Assembly (NCBI RefSeq): GCF_003075455.1
Contig: NZ_QDAE01000019.1
Span: forward strand, 1 to 62,100
Source of the DNA: Arthrobacter sp. Bz4
Lineage (GTDB): Bacteria; Actinomycetota; Actinomycetes; Actinomycetales; Micrococcaceae
Length of the DNA: 62,100 nucleotides
Reading direction: 5' to 3'
Part shown: positions 54,309-62,100 of the stretch, in pieces
Numbering within the stretch: position 1 is the stretch's first letter
Layout: the number at the start of each line of letters is the position of its first letter
Made by a program: the position numbers and the translations under genes
The notes under the pieces: generated by a model
What the model was told of the DNA's origin: nothing
Seen by the model: the letters and a program-made list of their open reading frames with translations, nothing else
Database searches by the model: none

Positions 54309-56099
54309 TCAGCGGGTGTGGTGCGAAGCCTGAAGCTCAAACACCGGTGTGGGCAGCCCCTCCAGCCGAGCCTTGATCTGCAGTGCCAGGTAGTTGGAAT
54401 AGTGCCGGCTCTGGTGCAGGTTGCCGCCATGGATCCAGAGGTTCTCCACGTTGGTGGGCTTCCACATATTCCGCAGCTCGCCCTCCCAGGGGCCGGGGTC
54501 CTTGGGGGTTTCGGAGCCGAAGCCCCAGCACTTGCCCACCCTGTCCGCCACCTCGGGTGAGACGAGGTCGGCGAGCCAGCCGTTCATGGAGCCGTAGCCG
54601 GTGGCGTAGATGATCACGTCGGCTTCCAGCTCGGCACCGCTGTCCATGACCACGGCGTTGCCGGTGATCTTACTGACCTGGCCGTTGGCGAGTTTCACCC
54701 GGCCGTCGATAATGAGCTGGGAGGCGCCGACATCGATGTAGTAGCCGGAGCCACGCCGCAAGTACTTCAGGAACAACCCCGAGCCGTCCACACCGAAGTC
54801 CAGCTCGAACCCCGCGGCCTCAAGCTGTGAGTAAAAGCCAGCGTCGCGCTTTGCCATCTCCTGGTAGACCGGGATCTGGGCTTCCGGGAGGATCCGGTAC
54901 GGCAGCGAGGCGAACAGGAGGTCGGCCTTCTCCGTGGTGACGCCGTTGGCCAGCGCCTTCTCCGAATAGAGATCACCAAGCGCCAGGTCCATGAGGGACT
55001 CGCTGCGGGCGATGTGGGTGGACGAGCGCTGGATCATGGTGACGTCGGCGCCGTGTTCCCAGAGGTCGGCGCAGATGTCGTGGGCCGAGTTGTTTGACCC
55101 GATCACCACGGCCTTCTTGCCCGTCCAGTCGCCGCCACCCGGGTGTTTGGAGGAGTGGTACTGCTCCCCCAGGAAACTCTCGGCGCCGTCGAACGTGGGC
55201 ACGTTGGGGTAACCCGAGACGCCCAGGGCGAAGACGAGCTGCTTGGGACGCAAGGTGACCGGCTCGCCGTCGCGGATGACCTGGACGATCCATTCCTGGG
55301 CGTCCTCGTCGTAGCGGGCGTTGGTGCATTCGGTGCTGGACCAGTAGTTCAGCTCCATGATGCGGGTGTAATTCTCCAGCCAGTCGCCGATCTTGTCCTT
55401 GGCCGCGAACACAGGCCAGTCTTCCGGGAACTTCAAGTACGGCAGGTGGTCGTACCAGACGGGGTCGTGCAGGTGCAGGGACTTGTAGCGGTTCCGCCAG
55501 GAGTCGCCCGGCTTCTCATTCTTCTCGATGATGATGGTGGGCACGCCGAGCCGGCGCAGCCGGGCACCGAGGCCGATGCCGCCCTGCCCGCCGCCGATGA
55601 TCACCGTGTATGGCTGGTCCTGGTAGCCGAGCCTGGCTTCCTGCTCTTCCTTCAGTTCCAGCCAGGACTTGCGGCCCTTGCTGATGTGGTGGGCCACGCC
55701 CTTCTCACGGTTGGCACCCTTCTTCTCCTCGAAACCCTTCAGCTCCTGCATGGTGGTGAGCAGGGTCCAGCATTTGCCGTTGCGCAGGCGCAGGTGTGCG
55801 TAACCTCGGGCTTGTGAGGTCTCGAAGTTGACCCATGCTTCGGTGTTCGCGGCGTCCCCGGTGGCATCTTCGGCGAGGGTCCAGTTGGCCGGCTGGATAT
55901 TCTCGAGCGTGGCGTCCAGCATGCTCCTGATCTGGTCCTTGCCCTCGAGGGTCTTGAGGTTCCAGGTGAAGGATACGAAGTCGCGCCAATACGATTCGTC
56001 CTCGAACAATTCCAGTGCGGCCCCGGTGTTGTGGCTGCGCAGCGCCTCGTCAAACTGCGCCAGCCAAGCCTCGGCTATGCCGTTTGCGGTCTCAGGCAT
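54309..56099 (-). CDS. Flavin monooxygenase with N-terminal NTF2-like domain
   Basis: A 596-residue group B flavoprotein. Residues about 10-130 form an NTF2/SnoaL-like domain (AWLAQFDEALRSHNTGAALE). The FAD site is VIIGGGQGGIGLGARLRRLG (about 166-185), the NADPH site AVVIGSNNSAHDICADLWEH (about 325-344), and the FMO/BVMO-type fingerprint FLGEQYHSSKHP (FxGxxxH, then SSKH in place of the usual aromatic). It likely oxygenates a ketone or similar small molecule. The start at 56099 has AAAGAGGAAAC upstream. It is the first gene of the acetoin module, divergent from the regulator. Confidence 0.9.
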   Translation of the reverse strand: MPETANGIAEAWLAQFDEALRSHNTGAALELFEDESYWRDFVSFTWNLKTLEGKDQIRSMLDATLENIQPANWTLAEDATGDAANTEAWVNFETSQARGYAHLRLRNGKCWTLLTTMQELKGFEEKKGANREKGVAHHISKGRKSWLELKEEQEARLGYQDQPYTVIIGGGQGGIGLGARLRRLGVPTIIIEKNEKPGDSWRNRYKSLHLHDPVWYDHLPYLKFPEDWPVFAAKDKIGDWLENYTRIMELNYWSSTECTNARYDEDAQEWIVQVIRDGEPVTLRPKQLVFALGVSGYPNVPTFDGAESFLGEQYHSSKHPGGGDWTGKKAVVIGSNNSAHDICADLWEHGADVTMIQRSSTHIARSESLMDLALGDLYSEKALANGVTTEKADLLFASLPYRILPEAQIPVYQEMAKRDAGFYSQLEAAGFELDFGVDGSGLFLKYLRRGSGYYIDVGASQLIIDGRVKLANGQVSKITGNAVVMDSGAELEADVIIYATGYGSMNGWLADLVSPEVADRVGKCWGFGSETPKDPGPWEGELRNMWKPTNVENLWIHGGNLHQSRHYSNYLALQIKARLEGLPTPVFELQASHHTR

Positions 56100-56278
56100 G
56101 TTTCCTCTTTCCTTTGCTGACGATGAGTCATTTCCCGGTTCCGTAATAGCCGGGCTGATGGTGACTTTCATCACAAGTAAATGTCGCGGGGGGTTACAAT
56201 CGGGTTACACGGGCCTCTCCCCTTTTTGCTGTGGGGTTGTCGGGCGGATCGATTCGACGGCGAGTTGGGAGTAGACAC

Positions 56279-57586
56279 ATGGGGCACGCGTTGGCGCCCG
56301 ATCCTGGGCTCCGCTTCTCCTCTCCACTGGAATACGCCATGACGCTCCGCAGTGCCTGGGAGGCTACGCTGGCCGGCTCGCCGGATCCGGCATTCTCGCC
56401 GTCGTTGCTGGAGTCATGGCGCCGCTCCCTGGCTTTGGGAATCAATCCCGAGCAGCACAGTCCGCTGCATCTGCATGACGTGTCTGAAGCCCGGACGCTG
56501 GGAGCGGAGCATCGTCTGGCATCCGTGGTTCCGGCTCTGTCCCAGCTGCTCGCCGATGAGTCGGCCGCTGGCCGTCACCTGCTGATCGTCACTGACCATC
56601 AGGGCGAGGTGCTGTGGCGGGTCGGCAGCGGGTCAGCGTTGAGGCAGGCCGACTCGCTGGAGTTCGTTGAAGGTGCCGACTGGTCCGAGTCCGGTATCGG
56701 CACCAATGCCATCAGCGAAGCGCTTATTTCCGGGCGCCCGGCCCAGTTGTTTTCGTCCGAGCACCTGGTCCGGACACACCACGACTGGGCATGCACTGCC
56801 GGCCCCATCCGTGACCCTTTCAGCGGGAAAATCGTCGGGGTGCTGGATGTTTCCGGGCCGATCGATTCCATGACGCGGGACAGCCTGCGCATGGTGCGTT
56901 GCGGCGTGCGGCTGGCCGAGGAACTGCTGCGGTCCGCGGGCCCGACGGCGGACGCGGCTCCGCGTGCCGCCGTCGGGCTGTCCAGCCCCTACACCGCCTC
57001 CACGCTCTTCCTGCGGCTGCTCGGCGACAAACCGACAGCAGAGCTCGACGGCGGCCGCGGCGTTCCGATCACGCTGCGCCGAGCCGAAATACTGGCCTTG
57101 CTGGCCTCCCGGACGCAAGGCTGGAGCGCAGAAGAGCTGGCCTACCAGCTGCACGGCGAGGACGGAGCGGCCGCGACAATCCGGACGGAAATGCACCGGA
57201 TCCGTTCGGTGCTGGGTGCCGTGGTGGAGCCCAATCCATACCGTTTTACCGCCGGCGTGCGTGTGGTGTCCGACGCCGACGAAGTGGCTGCGTATCTGCG
57301 GGCCGGCCGCCTCGGAGAAGCGTTGGCCGCGTACCCGGCCCGCTTGCTCAACCGCTCGACGAACCTGACTGTGGAGCTCATGCGTGACGAATTGAATGAG
57401 GCGGTTGCGGCCTCGGTCCGTTCCAGCGGAGACGCCGAGATGATGTCACGTTGGTGCGCCAGCGACATGGGCTCGGGCGACATCGCCGCCGCTGCCGCGC
57501 TGGCAAGATTGACCGGTCCCGGGGACGCGCGTTTCCAGTTGGTGCGTTCTCGAATGGAACGGATTGATCGGGAGCTGCGGGCGTAA
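56279..57586 (+). CDS. AcoR-like GAF regulator with C-terminal winged helix
   Basis: A 435-residue regulator. The N-terminal part (FSPSLLESWRRSLALGINPE, about residues 40-59) and GAF domain (LLIVTDHQGEVLWRVGSGSA; WSESGIGTNAISEALISGRP; TAGPIRDPFSGKIVGVLDVS) match AcoR-type activators. Instead of a sigma54 ATPase it carries a winged-helix-like end (RRAEILALLASRTQGWSAEE, then HRIRSVLGAVVEPNPYRFTA). This is the actinobacterial form. It is divergent from the monooxygenase gene and probably activates the acetoin module. GGGAG lies before ATG 56279. Confidence 0.88.
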   Translation: MGHALAPDPGLRFSSPLEYAMTLRSAWEATLAGSPDPAFSPSLLESWRRSLALGINPEQHSPLHLHDVSEARTLGAEHRLASVVPALSQLLADESAAGRHLLIVTDHQGEVLWRVGSGSALRQADSLEFVEGADWSESGIGTNAISEALISGRPAQLFSSEHLVRTHHDWACTAGPIRDPFSGKIVGVLDVSGPIDSMTRDSLRMVRCGVRLAEELLRSAGPTADAAPRAAVGLSSPYTASTLFLRLLGDKPTAELDGGRGVPITLRRAEILALLASRTQGWSAEELAYQLHGEDGAAATIRTEMHRIRSVLGAVVEPNPYRFTAGVRVVSDADEVAAYLRAGRLGEALAAYPARLLNRSTNLTVELMRDELNEAVAASVRSSGDAEMMSRWCASDMGSGDIAAAAALARLTGPGDARFQLVRSRMERIDRELRA

Positions 57587-57707
57587 GCTCGGTAGCCCCC
57601 GATCGCGAGCCTATCCTGATGAACGCCCCGGGCAGCCCTCGCCTTGGGCGATTCACGCGACAGATACGACCCGTGCCGGTCAGAAGCTAAAAGAGGGGAA
57701 CTCGGAA

Positions 57708-57748
57708 GAAACTTCCACCAAAGTCATGTACGTTCACCACCACTCCCC
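57708..57748. repeat. Degenerate direct repeat, copy 2
   Basis: Matches 51765-51805 at 31 of 41 positions in the same orientation. The two copies bracket the acetoin module. Confidence 0.5.
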
Positions 57749-57912
57749 CATGAAGTAGTAAGAAAGCTCGACCAGTGCTCCAGGCGAGAAAGGAGGCGAA
57801 CCGCCACAGGAAGATTGCAACCCACCCACCCAAACAGGCACACCCTGTTCACGATCTGAGCCGGTTTGTGCACAGTCAGAGGACAAAACAGCCTCTGACA
57901 AGGGGAAACGCG

Positions 57913-57934
57913 TGCCCGAAGTGGGACTTGAACC
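57913..57934 (-). other. tRNA 3'-end-like segment
   Basis: Read on the minus strand, TTCAAGTCCCACTTCGGGCA (57913-57932) looks like a T-loop, T-stem strand and acceptor 3' strand. The 5' T-stem strand does not pair and there is no tRNA body, so it is not a tRNA. Such ends commonly mark integration sites. Confidence 0.4.
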
Positions 57935-58018
57935 GGCTTTCACCCCCTGCAAACACGGGCCTCCCCCGAAAACCTCCCCAAACCGGCCCAGTCCGGCACC
58001 GATACGACCCAGTCCAAC

Positions 58019-58046
58019 TGAACCGCTCTGGGTTTGTTGGAGACTC
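58019..58046. repeat. Left inverted repeat of the IS3 element
   Basis: Starts TGAACCGCTCTGG and pairs with 59340-59367 at 27 of 28 positions. Confidence 0.9.
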
Positions 58047-58071
58047 CTGATCTTGGAACGAGAATAGAGTC

Positions 58072-58416
58072 ATGGCAAAGAGTCAGGGATCTGGGAAGTC
58101 GACGGCACGTCGGTATTCGCCGGAGGAGAAAGCGGCTGCAGTCCGGATGCTTCGGACCTTGCGGGCGGAGCTGGGGACCGAGCACGGAACGGTGCATCGG
58201 GTCGCGTCGCAACTGGGATATGGAACTGAATCGGTGCGGGCGTGGGTGCGGCAGGCGGATGTTGATGATGGCCAGAGCCCAGGGGTGAGTACCTCGGAGG
58301 CCAGACGGGTGCGTGAGCTTGAGCAGGAGAACCGTGAGCTGCGTCGTGCGAATGGAATTCTCAAGCGCGCCGCGAGTTTCTTCGGGGCGGAGCTCGACCG
58401 CCAACATCGGAAATAG
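58072..58416 (+). CDS. IS3 transposase OrfA
   Basis: A 114-residue DNA-binding protein. A helix-turn-helix (YSPEEKAAAVRMLRTLRAEL; VASQLGYGTESVRAWVRQAD) is followed by a leucine-zipper-like helix (ELEQENRELRRANGILKRAA), the standard OrfA layout. In IS3 elements a -1 frameshift joins OrfA to OrfB; the frame relation here is -1 and the AGTTTCTTC region near 58375 is a candidate slip site. Intact. Confidence 0.93.
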   Translation: MAKSQGSGKSTARRYSPEEKAAAVRMLRTLRAELGTEHGTVHRVASQLGYGTESVRAWVRQADVDDGQSPGVSTSEARRVRELEQENRELRRANGILKRAASFFGAELDRQHRK

Positions 58417-58496
58417 TCTCGTTCATCGACGCGAACAAGGAAGACGTTGTCGAGGGACGACGGCTCGGAGTCGAGCCCATCTGTACACTGCTGCAG

Positions 58497-59336
58497 GTGG
58501 CTCCGAGCACCTACTATGCCGCGAAGAACCGCGCACCGTCGGCGCGAGCTGTCAGCGATGCAGTCCTTACCCCGGATCTGATCAGACTCTGGGAGGACAA
58601 TTATCGTGTCTACGGGGTCCGCAAACTTTGGAAAGCCGCCTGTCGTGCCGGGATCGACATCGGCCGCGATCAGACTGGCAGGCTGATGCGCGCCGCCGGC
58701 ATCGAGGGTGCGAGGCGTTCAAAGCGTGTGAGGACGACGAGGCCGGATCCTGCCGCGAGGAGGCACCCGGACCTGGTGAACCGGGAGTTCACCGCGGTGG
58801 CCCCGAACCGGCTTTGGGTGACCGACCTGACCTTCGTTCCGACGTGGGCTGGGGTCGCGTATGTCTGCTTCATCATTGACGTGTTCAGCCGAATGATCGT
58901 CGGGTGGCGGTGCGCGTCACACATGCGCACCGAGATGGTCCTCGACGCGATCGAAATGGCACGGTGGGGCCGCGGCACTCACCATGATGACCTGCGCTGT
59001 CACAGCGATGCGGGCAGTCAATTCACGCCGATTCGCTACGGCGAACGTCTCGCTGAAATCGGTGCAACACCGTCGATCAGGACCGTCGGCGACAGCTATG
59101 ACAACGCGCTGGCCGAGACCGTGAATGGCTATTACAAGACCGAACTCGTCCGAGGCCCCGTCCGACCTGGTCCCTGGAGAACGGTTGAGGACCTTGAGCT
59201 AGCGACCCTCGGATGGGTTCACTGGCACAACACCGAACGTCTTCACGGCTACCTCGGCGACATTCCACCCGCAGAATTCGAGCAAACGTTCCATGCTGGC
59301 AAAACCAACAACACTAAGCTGGTAGAAATCAAATAG
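58497..59336 (+). CDS. IS3 transposase OrfB (integrase domain)
   Basis: The catalytic part, given here from GTG 58497 (279 residues); the frame is open upstream to at least 58400, as expected for a fused OrfAB product. The DDE triad is visible in LWVTDLTFVPTW, CHSDAGSQFT and SYDNALAETVNGYYKTE. The N-terminal HTH_21-like region is YRVYGVRKLWKAACRAGIDI. The frame is intact, so the element may be active. Confidence 0.93.
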   Translation: MAPSTYYAAKNRAPSARAVSDAVLTPDLIRLWEDNYRVYGVRKLWKAACRAGIDIGRDQTGRLMRAAGIEGARRSKRVRTTRPDPAARRHPDLVNREFTAVAPNRLWVTDLTFVPTWAGVAYVCFIIDVFSRMIVGWRCASHMRTEMVLDAIEMARWGRGTHHDDLRCHSDAGSQFTPIRYGERLAEIGATPSIRTVGDSYDNALAETVNGYYKTELVRGPVRPGPWRTVEDLELATLGWVHWHNTERLHGYLGDIPPAEFEQTFHAGKTNNTKLVEIK

Positions 59337-59339
59337 CGC

Positions 59340-59367
59340 GAGTCTCCATCAAACCCAGAGCGGTTCA
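59340..59367. repeat. Right inverted repeat of the IS3 element
   Basis: Reverse complement of 58019-58046 with one mismatch. Confidence 0.9.
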
Positions 59368-59421
59368 TTTTTCTATTCGCGGTCGCATTTGAATCGTGCA
59401 AAAAAGGACGCCGAACCCGCG

Positions 59422-59667
59422 CTATGTGTGTAGTTGTCCTTGGCGACGCACAACCCCGTGCGCGACGAGTGCGGCGGCGCCGAACACCATGCCTAGCCCT
59501 CCAGCTGCGTACCCAAAAAGCTTGAGGATACCGGCACCAATGTTTGCACCGCCCTCGCCGGAGTCATTCATGAGTGCCCAACTTCCGATGCCGATTCCAA
59601 GGAAGCCGATCACTAGTAGCGAACTGCAGAGAAGGTGCAGGGCGGCCTTAGTCCTTCTCGCGGTCAT
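59422..59667 (-). CDS. Small two-helix membrane protein
   Basis: An 81-residue protein with helices at about 8-32 (ALHLLCSSLLVIGFLGIGIG) and 43-68 (GAGILKLFGYAAGGLGMVFG). No family is recognised. The start at 59667 is chosen for a GGAAGCGAG site; the frame continues 17 codons upstream. It begins 54 bases beyond the IS3 right end. Confidence 0.55.
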   Translation of the reverse strand: MTARRTKAALHLLCSSLLVIGFLGIGIGSWALMNDSGEGGANIGAGILKLFGYAAGGLGMVFGAAALVAHGVVRRQGQLHT

Positions 59668-59797
59668 GTCGTCTCGCTTCCGTGGGTTGCATCGAAGACT
59701 AACGCGGTATGTGGACATGAGCCGAAGCGACCATACTTCCGTACGTCGACGTGAGGTACCCCTGTTTGCTTACCCGAACTATGGTTTTAGCCATTTC

Positions 59798-60268
59798 TCA
59801 CCGCGATCTTGCTTGGGTTGGGATGGGCTGAAAAGCCAAGGGACTTTCCGTGCCTTCAGGAAAGGAAATGACACCTCCAAAGGGAGTAAGAGTGAACCAT
59901 TCACCCTCTTGCTCGGAAGCGAAAATGATGACCCGGTCCATCGTCTCGAACGGGTCACCGTCCGGGTAGACGGCTTCTCCGGTGCAAGGGTCGGGCATGG
60001 CCGTAACACGAATCGCTTGATCTGCCAGGTCTCCTTTGCGAACTTTCTCGATCGATACGCGATAGGTATGCGCTTCGACCCCATAGATGGCGGTTTCCCC
60101 GTCTCTTTCAACAATTGAGGAAACAACAACCAGGGTCGCAGCTTCAAAGTGATCCTGAGGGTCATCAGAGATCGCCCACGAAGGACACGCAATATTACTG
60201 GTTTCGTGACACCCTCCGAGAGCACCAATTAATAGCAGAACTCCAGTAAGCGGAACAAAACTTCTCAT
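59798..60268 (-). CDS. Hypothetical lipoprotein
   Basis: A 156-residue exported protein with lipobox LGGC (about residue 20). The body has strands VVVSSIVERDGETAIYGVEA and TYRVSIEKVRKGDLADQAIR, and ends GGVISFPEGTESPLAFQPIP. A tissue-inhibitor-like or OB-type fold is possible from the pattern of a secreted protein with Cys in ACPSW and DPCTG. No firm family. A single gene. Confidence 0.65.
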   Translation of the reverse strand: MRSFVPLTGVLLLIGALGGCHETSNIACPSWAISDDPQDHFEAATLVVVSSIVERDGETAIYGVEAHTYRVSIEKVRKGDLADQAIRVTAMPDPCTGEAVYPDGDPFETMDRVIIFASEQEGEWFTLTPFGGVISFPEGTESPLAFQPIPTQARSR

Positions 60269-60717
60269 CCTTCGACACTAAGGTGACAGGAGAAGAACCG
60301 ACACGGTGGCCGCGTAACTGCAATGACACTGAAACCGACAGACGCTTCATCAGCGATCCTTCACAGCGGGCTGGCTCCGTCCGGTGATCCGGTCCACATT
60401 GCAATGACAAGTCCTGAAATATATACGGGTCACTGAATCGGTCAGAACTTACCTTCCCTCAGTGCCAGGACGCATTGCTGTGGTGCGTAAGGGCATCCTC
60501 AACCGCAACACTTAGAACCTATCTAATATTTGGTTCCAGCCTTGGACGCTGATTGGCCAAGTATTCGCCTCGGCGCGCTACCCTAGCTGCGTGTCTGTGT
60601 CCCGCTTCGACATGCCCCCCGGCTCGTTTCTATCCATTCGGGTAGAAGTCGTACCGTTTGGGCCATGAACTGGCGTTTTCTGACGTTTGGCTTCAGGCTG
60701 CGGCGTAGCGTGAACGC
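60269..60717. other. Gene-free stretch before the two-component operon
   Basis: About 450 bases without a supported gene. It contains the promoter of the histidine kinase gene and of the lipoprotein gene on the other strand. No repeat or RNA gene is seen. Confidence 0.5.
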
Positions 60718-61974
60718 ATGGACTCATTGATTAGTTTTCTCCAGCGCTTTGGTGCCCCAATCCTGGGCGGGCTGTTCCTCGTTATTTGGTGCGCGAATGC
60801 TCTTCCAACATATGCGACCTTCGGAGAAGCTGTTCCGGGTGTTATCGCCGCCGTCCTGCTGGCGTCGCTGATCGGAATCTGTGTACGGTTCCCGGCCCAG
60901 ACCCTGGTGGGTGTTGGGATAGTTCTCCTAACACAACTTTTAACTCCGGTTCTGCTGACGACTGCCAGAGACGTCCACACCTATATCGGCTTTGGACTCG
61001 TCCTCTTCTTTGCAGGATTGAGCGCATCACCACGCACCCGGAAATTAGGCTTCACGGCCGCAATAGTATTTGCCCTTCTCGGAACGGGATTGTTCTACAC
61101 CAGAGTGTTGGAACGTAGCCCATCGCTTCGAGAGGCCGAGACGGGAGAACACCTAGGCATTCTCGTCGGAGACGGCATCCAGTTCACCGTCGTTATGCTC
61201 GGCCTATGGCTGTCGGGATTCTTGCTACGGGTTCTGACCGACCGGAACACCCTCTTGAAAGAACGCGCAGCGGCCAAGAGAAATCTTCACGCAACGGAGA
61301 TTGAGCTCACTCTTGAACAAGAACGCGGCCGGATTTCACAGGAATTGCACGACGTCCTCGCCCATTCGCTAGCCGTGATCGCCATGCAAGCCGACGGCGC
61401 ACGTTACGCCAACCAAGAACTTCCCGCGCCGGTTGGTGAATCGCTCAATGAAATCGCCCGCGCCGCCAGACACGCCCTCATCGACGCGCAGCTAGTGATT
61501 GAAGGCGTCAGCGACAATGGCCAGGATAGCCCTCAGCCCGGAATCCCAGAGATTCCCGGGCTGGTCGAGACGGTCCGTTCCGCCGGCATTGACGTCGCCC
61601 TCACCAACGACGGAGACCACCACCGGCTAATGAAAACTCAGGAACTCGCCGTATTCCGAATCATCCAGGAAAGCCTCACCAACTCCGTCAAGCACGCACC
61701 CACCGCAAGCGTCACCATCGGTTTGGACTGGGACGGTCCCGGTTTATCCATCCAGGTCATCACAGCGGGCCTCGACACCGATCACCCTCCAACGCAATCT
61801 GAAGGTAACGGAGGTCGAGGTATTACAGGGATGAAACAGCGAGCCCGGACGGCCGGCGGATGGCTGACCGCTGAAGCCGACGATCGGGGCTACCGGGTCA
61901 CCGCGTTCATCCCCTACCGCGATACCGGCGAGGCAATCCCAGGATCGGCCGCAGTCTCGGAAGCCCTGCCGTGA
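60718..61974 (+). CDS. Sensor histidine kinase, NarL-partner type
   Basis: A 418-residue kinase. Five or six hydrophobic helices fill residues about 5-180. The dimerisation/phosphoacceptor region is EQERGRISQELHDVLAHSLA (His about residue 214; HisKA_3 type), and the ATP-binding domain has IQESLTNSVKHAPTASVTIG (N box) and GGRGITGMKQRARTAGGWLT (G box). There is no extracellular sensor domain, so it may sense membrane state or a small molecule. Its stop overlaps the response-regulator start by four bases. Confidence 0.93.
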   Translation: MDSLISFLQRFGAPILGGLFLVIWCANALPTYATFGEAVPGVIAAVLLASLIGICVRFPAQTLVGVGIVLLTQLLTPVLLTTARDVHTYIGFGLVLFFAGLSASPRTRKLGFTAAIVFALLGTGLFYTRVLERSPSLREAETGEHLGILVGDGIQFTVVMLGLWLSGFLLRVLTDRNTLLKERAAAKRNLHATEIELTLEQERGRISQELHDVLAHSLAVIAMQADGARYANQELPAPVGESLNEIARAARHALIDAQLVIEGVSDNGQDSPQPGIPEIPGLVETVRSAGIDVALTNDGDHHRLMKTQELAVFRIIQESLTNSVKHAPTASVTIGLDWDGPGLSIQVITAGLDTDHPPTQSEGNGGRGITGMKQRARTAGGWLTAEADDRGYRVTAFIPYRDTGEAIPGSAAVSEALP

Positions 61975-62100
61975 CCGAACAGGAACCGGTGGTTATTCGG
62001 ATAGCAGTAGTGGATGATCAGCCGGTATTTCGTGCTGGCCTTCAAATGCTCATCGATTCTCAAAGAGACATGGTCGTCTGCGGTACGGCCGGCACAGGTG
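61971..62100 (+). CDS. Response regulator, 5' part only (window edge)
   Basis: The GTG at 61971 opens a frame with IRIAVVDDQPVFRAGLQMLI, the start of a receiver domain with the acidic pair DD. It overlaps the kinase stop (GTGA). The rest, including the phosphorylated Asp and the expected LuxR-type HTH, lies beyond the window. Confidence 0.9.
   Translation, partial: MTEQEPVVIRIAVVDDQPVFRAGLQMLIDSQRDMVVCGTAGTG

Larger units (their letters stand above)
57587..58018. other. Stretch between regulator and IS3, with repeat and tRNA-like end
   Basis: No gene is seen. It holds the second copy of the degenerate repeat (57708-57748) and a tRNA 3'-end-like segment on the minus strand (57913-57934). Confidence 0.5.
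58019..59367 (+). mobile_element. IS3-family insertion sequence, complete
   Basis: A 1349-base element bounded by 28-base inverted repeats at 58019-58046 and 59340-59367 with one mismatch (TGAACCGCTCTGGGTTTG at the outer part). It carries orfA and orfB in overlapping frames. Left flank AAC and right flank TTT do not form a target duplication, so the element may have recombined with another copy after insertion. Confidence 0.92.

Noticed and set aside
57913..57934. A tRNA gene on the minus strand
   Set aside because: Only the 3' end resembles a tRNA; the T stem does not pair and no anticodon arm exists.

Overview
The window is high-GC DNA with dense short-spaced genes, GTG starts, ATGA overlaps and actinobacterial families (GAF-ANTAR regulators, DUF7793, DUF5997, Trypco1, leaderless-looking promoters). 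This suggests an actinobacterium of the Micrococcaceae, close to Arthrobacter in the broad sense. That placement is inference from gene content; no rRNA gene is present. The mix of IS elements, metal-resistance genes and gene remnants indicates an accessory region of a chromosome or a large plasmid.

Layout. 1-2154: a complete IS21-family element inserted beside a decayed TetR gene. 2.6-4.7 kb: two GAF-ANTAR antiterminator-type regulators facing a STAS-like gene. 5.4-11.2 kb: membrane and redox genes (DUF4383, fatty acid desaturase, a MarR fragment, DUF7793, quinone-oxidoreductase-like ADH, DUF2243, a broken ctaG-like gene, DUF302). 11.3-19.7 kb: a metal island. Five genes joined by 4-base overlaps encode two ABC ATPases, an MFS carrier, a substrate-binding lipoprotein and a one-chain double permease. 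They are followed by an ArsR/SmtB sensor with an intact alpha5 zinc-site pattern and a 53-residue peptide with 15 histidines. Convergent to these is a three-gene unit with a near-perfect Zur-type box: a COG0523 protein, a cysteine-free bL36 and a thioredoxin-like ferredoxin. 19.8-24.3 kb: arsA with an internally deleted arsD, then a DUF6153/DUF305/sialidase-like lipoprotein set.

24.4-36.6 kb: glcB-glcG (glyoxylate), a spore-photoproduct-lyase-like radical SAM enzyme, a CynX-type MFS carrier, a HAD dehalogenase, an NmrA-like protein, a cupin, nsrR-hmp (nitric oxide detoxification), DUF5997 and TerC behind a probable yybP-ykoY manganese riboswitch. 36.7-45.2 kb, all on the minus strand: PPK2, a beta-CASP nuclease, and a tightly overlapping operon of acetate-CoA ligase, E1 alpha, E1 beta, a dihydrolipoyl acyltransferase with two tandem subunit-binding domains, and an acyl carrier protein, preceded by a Trypco1-domain gene. 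45.6-51.5 kb: an ADH, an alpha/alpha-toroid protein, a LuxR remnant and small hypothetical genes.

51.7-57.9 kb: an acetoin/butanediol module (broken membrane protein, butanediol dehydrogenase, acetoin reductase, flavin monooxygenase with an NTF2-like front domain) read divergently from an AcoR-like regulator. It is bracketed by tRNA-like fragments and degenerate direct repeats. 58.0-59.4 kb: a complete IS3-family element. The window ends with two small secreted or membrane proteins and a NarL-type two-component pair whose response regulator is cut by the window edge.

The best candidates for something new are the metal island (an uptake plus export transporter operon with a zinc-type sensor, a His-rich peptide and Zur-type genes side by side) and the acetate-CoA ligase/PDH-like/ACP operon. 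Several genes are broken by single bases in short runs, which could be real decay or assembly error.
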